A stretch of 64,000 nt of DNA from Aeromicrobium senzhongii (GCF_014334735.1 NZ_CP060587.1:2356001-2420000); one strand, 5' to 3'; counted from the stretch's first letter, positions 7,410-16,000 are shown. Program-made: numbers and translations. Notes: a model not told the origin generated them from the sequence alone.

Positions 7410-8605
7410 GCGTGGTGTCAGAGTTTGTAGTCCTTGAGCAGGTTGCGGCCGATGATCATCTTCTGGATGTCGGAGGTGCCCTCGCCGATCAGCATGAACG
7501 CGGCCTCACGGTAGAGACGCTCGATCTCGTACTCCTTGGAGTAGCCGTAGCCGCCATGGATCCGGAACGACGCCTCGACGACCTCGTTGCAGTACTCACT
7601 GGCGAGCATCTTGGCCATACCGGCCTCGACATCCATCCGCTTGCCCGAGTCCTTCAGACGGGCCGCCCGGACGACCATGGTGTGGGCGGCCTCGACCTTG
7701 GTGGCCATCTCGGCCAGCCGGAACAAGATCGCCTGGTGCTGAGCGATCGGCTTGCCGAACGTCTCACGCTGCTGCGCATAGGCGATACCGAGCTCGAAGG
7801 CGCGGTTCGCGATGCCCACCGCACGCGCGCCGACGTTGACGCGGCCGACCTCGACCCCGTCCATCATCTGGTAGAAACCCTGGCCCGGCGTGCCACCGAG
7901 GATCTGATCAGCCGAGATCTTGTGCTTCTCGATGATCATCTCGGTCGTGTCGATGCCCTTGTAGCCCATCTTCTCGATCTTGCCCGGCACCGTGATGCCC
8001 TGAGCCGTCTCACCGAAGCCCGGCTCCTTCTCGACCAGGAACGTCGTCATGTTCTTGTAGACGCTGTCCGAACCCTCATCGGTCTTGACCAGCACCGCCA
8101 CCAACGTCGACGAGCCGCCATTGGTCAGCCACATCTTCTGACCGGTGATCTCATACGACCCGTCATCGAGCTTCGTGGCCTTGGTGCTGATCGCCGACAC
8201 GTCCGAGCCCAGCGACGGCTCGCTCATGGAGAACGCGCCCCGGACCTCACCGGTGGCCATCTTCGGCAGGTACTTCTGCTTCTGCTCCTCGGTGCCGTGC
8301 TGGATCAGCATGTAGGCCACGATGAAGTGCGTGTTGATCACACCCGACACGCTCATCCAACCCCGCGCGATCTCCTCGACCACCAGCGCATACGTCAGCA
8401 GCGACTCACCCAGTCCGCCGTACTCCTCAGGGATCATCAGGCCGAAGATGCCCAACTCCTTCAGGCCTTCGACGATCTCGGTCGGGTACTCGTCCTTGTG
8501 CTCGAGCTCCGTCGCGACCGGAATGATCTCCTTCTCGACGAACTGACGCACGACCTTGAGAATCTCGACCTGCTCTTCGGTCAAACCCTCAGTACTGACA
8601 AGACG
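7410..8605 (-). repeat. 1.2-kb direct repeat, copy 1 (acyl-CoA dehydrogenase)
   Basis: These 1,196 bp recur at 38403-39598 in the same orientation, offset by 30,993 bp. By hand comparison I count about 16 single-base differences, scattered and silent. The similarity begins 8 bp past the stop codon and ends within the first codons, so it is limited to the coding sequence. Flanking promoters, ribosome sites and terminators differ between the copies. Confidence 0.95.
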
Positions 8606-8611
8606 GGTCAT
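7418..8611 (-). CDS. acyl-CoA dehydrogenase, copy 1
   Basis: A 397-residue flavoprotein of the acyl-CoA dehydrogenase family. It has an N-terminal helical domain with IPEEYGGLGES, the mid-domain FAD region AFSMSEPSLGSDVSAI and MWLTNGG, and a C-terminal helical domain with RIHGGYGYSKEYEIERLYR and the C-terminal IGEGTSDIQKMIIGRNLL. It would introduce an alpha,beta double bond into an acyl-CoA and pass electrons to ETF. It is the last gene of a minus-strand operon with an SDR, a SnoaL-like protein, MmgE/PrpD and a binding lipoprotein. The protein is identical to the copy at 38411-39604 except for residue 2 (Thr here, Gly there). The substrate is unknown. Confidence 0.95.
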   Translation of the reverse strand: MTRLVSTEGLTEEQVEILKVVRQFVEKEIIPVATELEHKDEYPTEIVEGLKELGIFGLMIPEEYGGLGESLLTYALVVEEIARGWMSVSGVINTHFIVAYMLIQHGTEEQKQKYLPKMATGEVRGAFSMSEPSLGSDVSAISTKATKLDDGSYEITGQKMWLTNGGSSTLVAVLVKTDEGSDSVYKNMTTFLVEKEPGFGETAQGITVPGKIEKMGYKGIDTTEMIIEKHKISADQILGGTPGQGFYQMMDGVEVGRVNVGARAVGIANRAFELGIAYAQQRETFGKPIAQHQAILFRLAEMATKVEAAHTMVVRAARLKDSGKRMDVEAGMAKMLASEYCNEVVEASFRIHGGYGYSKEYEIERLYREAAFMLIGEGTSDIQKMIIGRNLLKDYKL

Positions 8612-8650
8612 GGTCTCCCCTGTTCTGTTGCATGGATCGGTGTGGGCGCC

Positions 8651-9439
8651 TCACAGCGTGGAGGCGTGACCGCCGTCGACCGGGATCACGGCGCCCGTCA
8701 GGAACGACCCCGCGCGCGAGGCGAGGAAGATCGCCGTTCCCGCCAGGTCCGACGCGTCGGCGAAACGCTGCAACGGGATCGGGGCCAGCATCTCGTCGGC
8801 CCCTTCGAGCTCGATGGCGTTCTCGAGCAACTGGCTCCGGTAGCGCCCCGGGGCGATGACGTTCACGGTGATGTGGGACGGCGCCAACTGACGGGCCAGG
8901 TGCTTGCTGAGGTGGTGCACGCCGGCCTTGGAGGCCGAGTACGCGTAGGTCTCGTGGTCCGGCACGTGGAAGGCGTCGATCGAGCCGATGGTGATCACGC
9001 GTGCCGGGTCCTCGGGCGACGCGGCAGCCAGCAGCAGCGGCTGCAGCGCCTGGACGAGGAAGAAGACCCCCTTGAGGTTGAGCCCCAGCACCTTGTCCCA
9101 GCCCGACTCCGGGTACTCCTCCAGCGTCTCGACCCAGATGTTCCCGGCGTTGTTGACCAGGACGTCGACGCGCGGCTCGCGCTCCGCGACGTGAGCGGCG
9201 AAGGCACGACACCCCTCGACCGTCCCGAGGTCGGCCGCCACGGCATGGCACTCGCCGTGGGCCGACAGCTCGGCCGCGGCCTTTTCGCAGTCCTCGGCCT
9301 TGCGCGAGCAGATGTAGACGCGCGCGCCGGCCTTGACGAAGCCCTCGGCGATGCCGAGACCGATGCCGCGACTGCCGCCTGTCACGACGACCACCTTGCC
9401 GGCGACGTCGAACAGCGTGGGGACGGAAATCTCAGACAT
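8651..9439 (-). CDS. short-chain dehydrogenase/reductase (island SDR 1)
   Basis: A 262-residue classical SDR. It has the cofactor motif TGGSRGIGLGIA near residue 20, NNAG in the middle, an SIDAF serine region, catalytic YSASK and a C-terminal PVDGG. The ATG at 9439 is preceded by AAGGAG. It lies 39 bp upstream of acyl-CoA dehydrogenase copy 1. Its own promoter region (TATAAT inside the island box at 9468-9480) overlaps the 3' end of the SnoaL-like gene upstream, so it may be expressed both with that operon and independently. It probably oxidises a hydroxyacyl-CoA or alcohol intermediate of the island pathway, but the substrate is not predictable. Confidence 0.92.
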   Translation of the reverse strand: MSEISVPTLFDVAGKVVVVTGGSRGIGLGIAEGFVKAGARVYICSRKAEDCEKAAAELSAHGECHAVAADLGTVEGCRAFAAHVAEREPRVDVLVNNAGNIWVETLEEYPESGWDKVLGLNLKGVFFLVQALQPLLLAAASPEDPARVITIGSIDAFHVPDHETYAYSASKAGVHHLSKHLARQLAPSHITVNVIAPGRYRSQLLENAIELEGADEMLAPIPLQRFADASDLAGTAIFLASRAGSFLTGAVIPVDGGHASTL

Positions 9440-9467
9440 GGCGCTCCTTGGCGACGACTCGTTATCG

Positions 9468-9480
9468 TGCATTATATACG
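9468..9480. promoter_or_regulatory. island AT-box 1 (TGCATTATATACG)
   Basis: A 13-bp AT-rich box lies in otherwise GC-rich sequence. On the minus strand it reads CGTATATAATGCA and contains a perfect TATAAT -10 hexamer 29 bp before the SDR 1 start. It overlaps the stop codon of the SnoaL-like gene. The same box recurs across the island (see findings). Confidence 0.7.
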
Positions 9481-10041
9481 TTCACTCCTCCCGCTCCGGA
9501 GCCGGGAGAAGTCGCTCAGCCCGTACGACGGGTCCGTCCGGTCACGCGTGCCCCGGTGGCACTCGTCCGTCACGCTGGGCGCCGTCGCCACGACCTCGTC
9601 GAGACGACTCCAGTCGTCGACGACCGTCCGGTGGGCGACGCGCCACCTGCCGTCGCGGCGCTCGAAGCGGTCGAGGTAGCGCCCCGCCCGCATCCGCGTG
9701 AACCTGGCGCCATCGATCTCCAGGTCCTGGCACGCCATGAAGTAGGTCTCGACGTGAGCGGTGTCCCCGAGCAACTCGATCAACACGTTGCCCAGGTGGT
9801 GCATCGAGGCCCGGGCCGCAGCGCCCCGCCCGACGATCGTGTCGACCACGACGTCCCGCCCGCCCCGGAAGTTCCCGTGGTCGTCCCAGGCGTCCTCGTG
9901 ATACGCGTCGGCGATGAGGTCGGGGTCGCAGCGGTCGGTGCCGCGGGCGTACGAGTACATGACCTGCCGGATCTCCTCCCGGTCGAGCAGGTCCCGGAAC
10001 CGCTGCTCGAGCGAGGCCGCGGGGACACCCGCACCGGTCAC
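9472..10041 (-). CDS. SnoaL-like (NTF2-fold) protein 1
   Basis: A 189-residue protein of the SnoaL_4-like cone fold. REEIRQVMYSYARGTDRCDPDLIADAYH is the usual first helix and Asp/His pocket region, followed by HHLGNVLIEL and a beta-sheet half ending ERRDGRWRVAHRTVVDDW. Such proteins act as dehydratases, isomerases or hydrolases on small ring or keto compounds. The GTG start overlaps the MmgE/PrpD stop (GTGA), so they are coupled. The C-terminal RTDPSYG motif recurs as RQDPSYE in the second island SnoaL protein (27355-27909), so the two are paralogues. The exact reaction is unknown. Confidence 0.8.
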   Translation of the reverse strand: MTGAGVPAASLEQRFRDLLDREEIRQVMYSYARGTDRCDPDLIADAYHEDAWDDHGNFRGGRDVVVDTIVGRGAAARASMHHLGNVLIELLGDTAHVETYFMACQDLEIDGARFTRMRAGRYLDRFERRDGRWRVAHRTVVDDWSRLDEVVATAPSVTDECHRGTRDRTDPSYGLSDFSRLRSGRSERI

Positions 10042-11465
10042 CGCGGCCCCGTCCCCATGGCGCGCACGAGCGGCTGCACGTCATCGATCTTCTCCAGGTG
10101 CAGCACGCCGTCCACCACCTCGTCGATCCGGTCAGCGGGCAGCACGCCCGAGGCATTGGCGCGGAACTTGGCGACCAGCTCGTCGGTCGTCAGATACGTG
10201 GACGGATCAGCGGACGGAGTGCCCTTCGGGTGCGTGCGCTCGGCCCGGAACGTGGTGCCGCGGGCATCCACCTCGACCCGCGTGGGGCGGGCCGAAGGGT
10301 CCTGGGAGAGCGTCTGGACGTAGTCCGGATGAGGCGCGAAGGTGACCTTCTCCATGAGGGCGAGGACCGAGGGCCGGCTCAACGTCTCGGCCGACTGCCA
10401 GGCCGGGCCCGGGGGGATCCGGTGCGCCCCGACCGCCAGGCCGTGGGCGATGCTGAACTGCGCCTCGTGCGGGTGGCGCACGTCGTTGTTGAGCCACACC
10501 GGCTGCTCGACCCAACCCTCACCCCAGCACCGGATCGCGTCGATCTCCTCGACGGCGATGTCGTGCGCACCCAGGATCTCGTTGAGGGCGTCGAGCGGCG
10601 TGTGTCCGACGCGGCAGTGCGGGTACGGCTTGTAGCTGTGAGCGGCAGGGAAACCCCAGGTCTCACCCAGGCCGTCGACCAGGTTCGAGGGCTCCCAACG
10701 GACGCTGCCGATGAACCGGCGGTAACCGTACTTCTCGTCGTCGAGGATGCGCAGATCGCCGGTGTGTCCCAGCCGCGCGGCATGCGCGGCGGTGAGCGCG
10801 GCCTGCGTGACGGGCCCGGCCATCGTGTACTTCACGGTCGAGTTGGGCACGTTGTCCATCCACGTGCGATAGGAGTTGACCGGAGTCAGGTGCCCCGCAA
10901 TGCCCAGCGCGTGTGCGATCTGCTCGGCACCCTGGTCCTCGAGCATCGCCACGGCGACCGCCCCACCGAACACCGTGCTCGTGAAGCCGAGCACCTCGGG
11001 CAGATCCATCCCCCCGTCCTTGGGCGTGCGCATGTAGTCCATCGAGCGGCCGAACCGGTAGCTGATCTCGTGCGACACGGCGATGGCCTCCAGCACCCGC
11101 CGACCGGCGCTGTGCCCGGCCTCGGCCACCGCGATCGCACCGGGCAGGACGTACGGGGCGACGTGGCCCGGCGGCAGCACCGAGTCGAAGTCGAGTGCGT
11201 TGATGCTCTCGCCGTTCGCGAAGGCCGCTCCGTACACGGACGACCGGTGCGACGTCCCGAAGATCGTCGCGCCGTCGCCTCCGCCGGCGATGAGTTGCGC
11301 GAGGTCGGCGCCGATCCGGCTCTTGGGCTCGTCGACACCGGCCAACGCACAACCGATCGAGTCCAGGAGAACGCGCTTGGAGTCCTCCACCACGTCCTCG
11401 GGCAACTGTTCCAGCGACACCTCGCTCGCGAACTCGGCGAGCCTCTGCACCAGGGTCTTGTTCAT
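10038..11465 (-). CDS. MmgE/PrpD family protein
   Basis: A 475-residue protein of the MmgE/PrpD family, typical in length. Recognisable stretches include an N-terminal SIGCALAGVDEPKS, NGESINALDFDSVLPPGHVAPYVLPGAIAVAEA, GIAGHLTPVNSYRTWMDN and SYKPYPHCRVGHTPLDAL. The family includes 2-methylcitrate dehydratase and cis-aconitate decarboxylase, so a tricarboxylate or methylated dicarboxylate intermediate is possible. It is preceded by GAAGGAAGAGG and sits 79 bp after the SBP1 gene on the same strand, with a GTGA overlap to the SnoaL-like gene. No prpB or prpC is present nearby, so a standard methylcitrate cycle role is unlikely. Confidence 0.88.
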   Translation of the reverse strand: MNKTLVQRLAEFASEVSLEQLPEDVVEDSKRVLLDSIGCALAGVDEPKSRIGADLAQLIAGGGDGATIFGTSHRSSVYGAAFANGESINALDFDSVLPPGHVAPYVLPGAIAVAEAGHSAGRRVLEAIAVSHEISYRFGRSMDYMRTPKDGGMDLPEVLGFTSTVFGGAVAVAMLEDQGAEQIAHALGIAGHLTPVNSYRTWMDNVPNSTVKYTMAGPVTQAALTAAHAARLGHTGDLRILDDEKYGYRRFIGSVRWEPSNLVDGLGETWGFPAAHSYKPYPHCRVGHTPLDALNEILGAHDIAVEEIDAIRCWGEGWVEQPVWLNNDVRHPHEAQFSIAHGLAVGAHRIPPGPAWQSAETLSRPSVLALMEKVTFAPHPDYVQTLSQDPSARPTRVEVDARGTTFRAERTHPKGTPSADPSTYLTTDELVAKFRANASGVLPADRIDEVVDGVLHLEKIDDVQPLVRAMGTGPR

Positions 11466-11544
11466 CGTTCCTCTTCCTTCGTGGCGTGGTGCCGGCCGGG
11501 GCCGGCGGGGAGGTCAGTGGCCGAGCAGGTAGCCGCGACCGGGG

Positions 11545-12582
11545 TCACTTGAGCGCCCTGTCGAGCTTGCGGCCCCAGTCCGCCAGCACGTCGGGCGTGA
11601 GCTTCTCGGAGTCCTGCCACGTCCAGCCGGCCGGGTCCAGCGCTCCCTCCACGCCGTCTCGCGCGGGCACGCCGTACCCGTCGCCGTTGAGTGACTCCTG
11701 GCCGTCGGTCGAGAGCAGGAAATCCATGAACACCACGGCTGCGTTGGGGTGCGTCGCGTTCTCGAGAGCCGCCGAGACGTACTCGATGCCGTAGCCCTCG
11801 TCGGGATACGCGAAGTCGAGCGGAGCGCCGGACGCCTGCAGTTGCTTGACCACCGAGGGCAGTGCGGCGACCGTCGCGCCGACCTCACCTGCGGCGACGG
11901 CCTGGGTGATGGGGACGACCGACGGATACAGCTTCGGCTTCAGGGCACCCACTCGCTCCAGGTAGTCCTCGGACACGTTCGTCTCGACGAAGTCCAAGAA
12001 TCCCGCGGCGCTCTTCGTGGCGTCAGCACGGAAGCCGAGCTTGCCCTTGACCTCGGGCTTCAGGAAGTCGTCCCAGTCGGAGAAGCCCTCGGGGAACATC
12101 TTCGTGTTCCACACGAACATCGAGTACGGCGAGCCGTGGACGTCGACGGCCTTGTCCGGCACGATCCAGGCATCCGCGCGCAGGCCCTCGCCGCTCGGAC
12201 CACTGAGCGTCAACAGCTCGTCCTCATGAGCGCGGTACCACGCCGGGTCCGCGTGCATGAAGACGTCCGCGCCCTCGGTCCCGGTCTTCATCTGCGTCTC
12301 GACCCGCGGCACGATGTCGCCGCCGCCGGCCTCGATCACGACCTCGATGTCGGGGTACTTCTCGTTGAATGCGTCGACGACGCGCTGCGCCTGGTCGGCG
12401 CTGGCACCGATGTAGAAGGCGACCTTGCCCTCGTCCTCGGCGGCGGCGACGACGTCGTCCCATGACCCGTCGACGAGCTTCCCGCCGGACGATCCTCCCC
12501 CGCAGGCGCTGACGGCGAGGGCGCCTGTGACGACCAGAGCCACAGCACTGACGAACCGCTTCGTACGACCTGGACTACGCAT
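11545..12582 (-). CDS. ABC transporter substrate-binding lipoprotein 1
   Basis: A 345-residue periplasmic-binding-type lipoprotein. The signal peptide ends in ALAVSAC, giving a lipid-anchored Cys near residue 28, followed by a Gly/Ser linker. The mature part (AAAEDEGKVAFYIGAS, FNEKYPDIEV, VWNTKMFPEGFSDWDDF) belongs to the AfuA/FbpA-like family 6 binding proteins. Their ligands include Fe(III), phosphonates, sugar phosphates and organic anions. It is clearly paralogous to SBP2 at 14939-15988. No permease gene adjoins it; the only ABC permease and ATPase of the island are at 28.8-31.8 kb. The ATG at 12582 follows GGAGG. An AT-box lies 36 bp upstream. Confidence 0.9.
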   Translation of the reverse strand: MRSPGRTKRFVSAVALVVTGALAVSACGGGSSGGKLVDGSWDDVVAAAEDEGKVAFYIGASADQAQRVVDAFNEKYPDIEVVIEAGGGDIVPRVETQMKTGTEGADVFMHADPAWYRAHEDELLTLSGPSGEGLRADAWIVPDKAVDVHGSPYSMFVWNTKMFPEGFSDWDDFLKPEVKGKLGFRADATKSAAGFLDFVETNVSEDYLERVGALKPKLYPSVVPITQAVAAGEVGATVAALPSVVKQLQASGAPLDFAYPDEGYGIEYVSAALENATHPNAAVVFMDFLLSTDGQESLNGDGYGVPARDGVEGALDPAGWTWQDSEKLTPDVLADWGRKLDRALK

Positions 12583-12617
12583 CGATCCTCCATCAGTCGG
12601 TGTGATGTCGATCACGA

Positions 12618-12630
12618 TACATCATATTTA
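12618..12630. promoter_or_regulatory. island AT-box 2 (TACATCATATTTA)
   Basis: AT-rich box in the divergent region between SBP1 (minus) and the acyl-CoA thioesterase (plus). Read on the minus strand it contains TATGAT as a possible -10 element for SBP1, whose start codon is 36 bp away. Confidence 0.65.
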
Positions 12631-12686
12631 ATGCTGGTCAATGGCCAGTTTCCCAAGGCTTCGGCTAGGCGTTTCGATCCTCGAAG

Positions 12687-12699
12687 CGCATATGATGCA
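12687..12699. promoter_or_regulatory. island AT-box 3 (minus strand TGCATCATATGCG)
   Basis: Second box in the same divergent region, 35 bp before the thioesterase start. Read on the plus strand it contains TATGAT as a possible -10 element. On the minus strand it matches box 1 and the box at 27914-27926 at 10 or more of 13 positions. Confidence 0.65.
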
Positions 12700-12733
12700 T
12701 GAAGTACCCCACATTCCGAGGCCTTGGAGGACG

Positions 12734-13651
12734 ATGCACACCGCCGGCGACATCACCGCGCTGCTGGACCTCCGGGACATCGGCGAGGACCGCTTCCGCG
12801 GGGGCCACCGAGCCCACTCGATCCTCGACAAGACGTACGGCGGACAGCTGTTCGCCCAGTCCTTGGTGGCTGCCACCCGGACCGTGGACCCACGGCGCGA
12901 GGTCCACGCGGTGCAGGTCGCGTGCCTCGAGGCCGGGCGGCACGACCAGCCCCTCGACTTCACCGTCCGACGCAACCGCGACGGTCGCTCCTTCGCATCG
13001 CGCACGGTGGAGGCGACCCAACAGGGCCGCGTGCTGGTGCAGCTCCACGCCTCGTTCCACGTCCGTGAGCAGGGCCTCCACCACGCGCCGGCGATGCCCG
13101 TCGCCCCGGGCCCCGACGGGTTGCCCGACCTGTTCGACATGATGCGCGAGCACAGTGCCCTGCCCCACGCAGCCTGGCGCCGCGAGTGGGACGGCGTCGA
13201 CCTGCGCTACGTCCCGGAGTCGCTCGAGCGCTCCCGGCGCGAGCAGCAGGGGCGCCAGCAGGTCTGGATCCGCGTCGGCGACCGGCTGCCTGGCGATCCC
13301 GCACTCCACCGCCAGGTGCTGGCGTACCTGAGCGACGTCACCCTGCTCAACGCTTCGCTGCTCCCCCACGGGTTCCTGATCGGTGCACCCGACCTGCCGC
13401 GCGCCACGCTCAACCACACGATCTGGTTCCACGACGACGCCCGCGCCGATGAATGGCTCCTGGTGGACCAACACTCCCCGTGGGCCGGCGGGGCGCGCGG
13501 GCTCTCGTTCGCCGAGGTGTTCAGCACCGACGGCCGCCATGTCGCCAGCTTCGCCCAGGAGGGTCTGATCCGGCCCCGCGGCGACCTCCGGCGGGAGTAC
13601 GGCTGGGACGGCCCCGTGGCTGGACCCGCCGACGCCGCCGCCGACTCGTGA
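12734..13651 (+). CDS. acyl-CoA thioesterase (TesB-type double hotdog)
   Basis: A 305-residue protein of the TesB/ACOT8 family. The N-terminal hotdog has FRGGHRAHSILDKTYGGQLFAQSLVAA, VHAVQVACLEAG and RRNRDGRSFASRTVEATQQGRVL. The C-terminal hotdog has HTIWFHDDARADEWLLVDQHSPWAGGARGLSFAEVF, matching the family's WxxHR-like and Asp/Gln/Ser catalytic pattern. It would hydrolyse acyl-CoAs to free acids, perhaps relieving CoA trapping or releasing an end product. The ATG follows TTGGAGGACG. Its stop overlaps the transporter start (GTGA), suggesting that release and export or uptake are linked. Confidence 0.88.
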   Translation: MHTAGDITALLDLRDIGEDRFRGGHRAHSILDKTYGGQLFAQSLVAATRTVDPRREVHAVQVACLEAGRHDQPLDFTVRRNRDGRSFASRTVEATQQGRVLVQLHASFHVREQGLHHAPAMPVAPGPDGLPDLFDMMREHSALPHAAWRREWDGVDLRYVPESLERSRREQQGRQQVWIRVGDRLPGDPALHRQVLAYLSDVTLLNASLLPHGFLIGAPDLPRATLNHTIWFHDDARADEWLLVDQHSPWAGGARGLSFAEVFSTDGRHVASFAQEGLIRPRGDLRREYGWDGPVAGPADAAADS

Positions 13652-14853
13652 GCGGCACCCGGGCGCGGGCGCGACTGGGCGGCGCCGGACGCCTGCTCCT
13701 GCCCGGCCTCATCACGATCCTGCTCATCGCTCCGTCACTTCTGCCAGGCACCCTGGCGTTCGCCATCCGGCGGGACTTCGACCTGAGCGTCACCACGATC
13801 GGCGCCGCCGTCTCCGGCTACTACCTGCTCTCGACCGTCGCCACACGCGCCGCGGTCCCCCTCGCCCGGCGTTACGACCCCTTGACGATGACACGTGCCT
13901 GCCTGCTGACCAGTGCGATCTGCGTGCCGGCGTCGGCACTGCTCGGCACCACCGGGGCACTCCTGGCCGGATGCCTGATCGCCGGCACCACGAACGGCCT
14001 CGCGACCCCTTCGGCGAACATGCTCATCGCTCTCAACGTCCCGGAGCGGCACCGCGGACTCGCCTTCGGGATCCGGGTCTCGGCCGTGCCGGGAGCCGCC
14101 GGTCTGTGCGCTCTGGCCGCGTACGTCGTGGCGACCCACGACGTGGCCTGGCCCGCCGCGTACCTCGCCTACGGCCTCGCGTGCCTGGTGGGGATCGGCT
14201 GCACGTTCCTCGCGCCGCCGACGACCCTCGCCGACACCGAGGACGAGGCCGAGGGGGCCAACGGCGCCTCCCGCGGCGGAACGCTGCACATCCTCGCGGC
14301 CGGCGGCCTCCTGGCATCCATTGCCGGTTCGGCGACCTCGCCGTTCCTCGTGGACGGGCTCATCGCCGGCGGGGCGGACCCAGGGGCCGCCGCCCTGTTG
14401 TTCGGCCTCTCCGCCTGGATCGGTGTCTCCGCCCGGATCATCGCCGGAATCGTCGCCGACCGGGTGCCGGGCGCGGTGCTCCACCTGGTGGCGGCCGCCG
14501 GCCTGTTGGTCTTCGGTTCGGTGGGCATGCTCATCCTGGGCTTCGGCCGGGGGACGCCCATGCTCGCCGTGGGCACCGTCCTGACGTTCGCTCTGGGGTG
14601 GGCGTGGCCGGGCTTGCTGCACCACGCCACCTTGACCGTTCACCGCACCCAGATGGCCCGTGCCACCGCGGCACTCCAGACCGGCACCTACGTGGGTGCA
14701 CTGATCGGTCCGCTGGGGTTCGGCCTGATCGTGGAGCACCTCTCGTTCACCTGGGCGTGGTCCGGGTACGCGACGATGCTGCTGGCCTCCGCGGCGATGC
14801 TCGCCCTCGCGAGCCGACGCGTCCGGCGTGCGGGTGAAAGGGCTGTCCCGTGA
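13648..14853 (+). CDS. MFS transporter of the island
   Basis: A 401-residue major facilitator protein with about 12 membrane helices. The GTG at 13648 overlaps the thioesterase stop, so the two are translationally coupled. The N-terminal domain opens with LLLPGLITILLIAPSLLPG, and a positively charged loop, ARRYDPLTMTRA, lies between helices 2 and 3 as in the family. The general type resembles cyanate/nitrate or organic-anion MFS carriers. Direction and substrate are unknown. Co-expression with a thioesterase makes a carboxylic acid plausible. Confidence 0.85.
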   Translation: MSGTRARARLGGAGRLLLPGLITILLIAPSLLPGTLAFAIRRDFDLSVTTIGAAVSGYYLLSTVATRAAVPLARRYDPLTMTRACLLTSAICVPASALLGTTGALLAGCLIAGTTNGLATPSANMLIALNVPERHRGLAFGIRVSAVPGAAGLCALAAYVVATHDVAWPAAYLAYGLACLVGIGCTFLAPPTTLADTEDEAEGANGASRGGTLHILAAGGLLASIAGSATSPFLVDGLIAGGADPGAAALLFGLSAWIGVSARIIAGIVADRVPGAVLHLVAAAGLLVFGSVGMLILGFGRGTPMLAVGTVLTFALGWAWPGLLHHATLTVHRTQMARATAALQTGTYVGALIGPLGFGLIVEHLSFTWAWSGYATMLLASAAMLALASRRVRRAGERAVP

Positions 14854-14872
14854 CCTGGGCCACGATCACCCG

Positions 14873-14906
14873 TTGCCAGACGGCGGAGTTTTGTACATAA
14901 TATTTT
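14873..14906 (+). promoter_or_regulatory. promoter of SBP2 with island AT-box 4 (TACATAATATTTT)
   Basis: A good sigma-70-type promoter is visible: TTGCCA at 14873-14878, 17 bases, then CATAAT at 14896-14901, 38 bp before the SBP2 start. The 13-bp AT-box (14894-14906) overlaps the -10 element. A bound regulator there would block RNA polymerase. Confidence 0.75.
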
Positions 14907-14938
14907 TTACACACTGCTTGACCGACGGAGGACAGAAG

Positions 14939-15988
14939 ATGAGTGGTTCGAACTGGCGGCGCACGTTGGCCGTGGCTGCGAGCGCGCTGGCGCTCCTCGG
15001 AGTCGCCGCGTGCGGCGGCGGCAGCGACACCTCGAACGCCAAGCCCCCGACGACCGGCGACGAGGCGTGGGACGCGATCGTGGAGGCCGCCTACGACGAG
15101 GGCAAGGTCAACGTCTACAACGCCGGCTCGCAGGAGCAGAACCGGCGTCTGAAAGAGGCGTTCAACAAGAAGTACCCGGGCATCAAGCTGTCCCTCACGA
15201 CCGGCGCCACCGAACTGCCCGAGCGCGTCTCGGCCGAGCTGGCCAACGGCACCGATGGTGCCGACGTCCTGATGTTCAGTGACCCGAACTGGTTCATCGA
15301 GCACGAGGCCGATCTCGCTCCCATCGACGGGCCCGAGGCCGAGGGCTGGGACAAGGACTGGTGGGCCGTTCCGGGCAAGTCCGTCCTGGCCACGGCACTG
15401 CCGTGGAGCATGCTGGTCTGGAACACGAACACGTTCCCCGACGGCTTCGCGACCTACGAGGACCTCCTGGACTCCAAGGTGAAGGGCAAGCTCGGCACCC
15501 GCTCGCAGGTCTCGCCCTCGATCGCCGGCTACCTGGCGCACCTCGAGACGAATCTCGGTGCCGAGTACCTGACGAAGCTGGGCGAGAACAACCCGAAGTT
15601 CTACCCCTCGAGCATCCCGCTCATGCAGGCGGTCGCCTCGGGTGAGGTGGGCGTGTCGAACCTCGGCGTCCCGGCCACGGTCGCCGACCTCAAGAAGTCC
15701 GGCGCCCCGATCGACTTCGCGTACGCCGAGCCCGGATTCGCGTACAACCACGGCGCGAGCGCCTTCACCAAGTCCAAGAGGCCGAACGCCGGCCGCGTCT
15801 TCATCGACTTCCTGATGTCGCAGGAGGGTCAGACCGCGTACAACGGCAACGGCCAGGGCGGGTCCGCCCGCGACGACGTCGAGGGCGCGCTCCCGATGGA
15901 CGGCTACTCGATGCTCGACACCACGAAGTTCTCCGACCCCAAGGTCCTCGCCGAGTGGAGGAGCAAGTTCGCCACGTACTTCGAATGA
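14939..15988 (+). CDS. ABC transporter substrate-binding lipoprotein 2
   Basis: A 349-residue lipoprotein paralogous to SBP1. The signal peptide ends LALLGVAAC and is followed by GGGSDTSN. The mature region has AAYDEGKVNVYNAGS, FNKKYPGIKLSL, ADVLMFSDPNWFIEHE, VWNTNTFPDGFATYEDLLDSK and IDFLMSQEGQ, the same architecture as SBP1. Two binding proteins feeding one ABC system would widen the substrate range. It is likely cotranscribed weakly with the SDR downstream, because a strong hairpin (16001-16029) lies between them. The ATG follows GGAGGACAGAAG. The ligand is unknown. Confidence 0.9.
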   Translation: MSGSNWRRTLAVAASALALLGVAACGGGSDTSNAKPPTTGDEAWDAIVEAAYDEGKVNVYNAGSQEQNRRLKEAFNKKYPGIKLSLTTGATELPERVSAELANGTDGADVLMFSDPNWFIEHEADLAPIDGPEAEGWDKDWWAVPGKSVLATALPWSMLVWNTNTFPDGFATYEDLLDSKVKGKLGTRSQVSPSIAGYLAHLETNLGAEYLTKLGENNPKFYPSSIPLMQAVASGEVGVSNLGVPATVADLKKSGAPIDFAYAEPGFAYNHGASAFTKSKRPNAGRVFIDFLMSQEGQTAYNGNGQGGSARDDVEGALPMDGYSMLDTTKFSDPKVLAEWRSKFATYFE

Positions 15989-16000
15989 GCCACAACTGAT

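Noticed and set aside
7385-9679. Long plus-strand open frame (764 codons) opposite acyl-CoA dehydrogenase copy 1, and its counterpart of 745 codons at 38405-40642
   Set aside because: These arise because GC-rich coding sequence often leaves the antisense frame open. The same antisense frame appears in both copies simply because the sense genes are duplicates. The translations are rich in Arg, His and Asp without family motifs, and the sense genes are certain.
10038-11465. Methylcitrate cycle (prp) operon
   Set aside because: MmgE/PrpD is present, but neither methylcitrate synthase (prpC) nor methylisocitrate lyase (prpB) is nearby.
12641-12733. Extended start for the acyl-CoA thioesterase
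   Set aside because: The upstream part covers the AT-box promoter region. The ATG at 12734 has a good GGAGG site and the family N-terminus follows directly.
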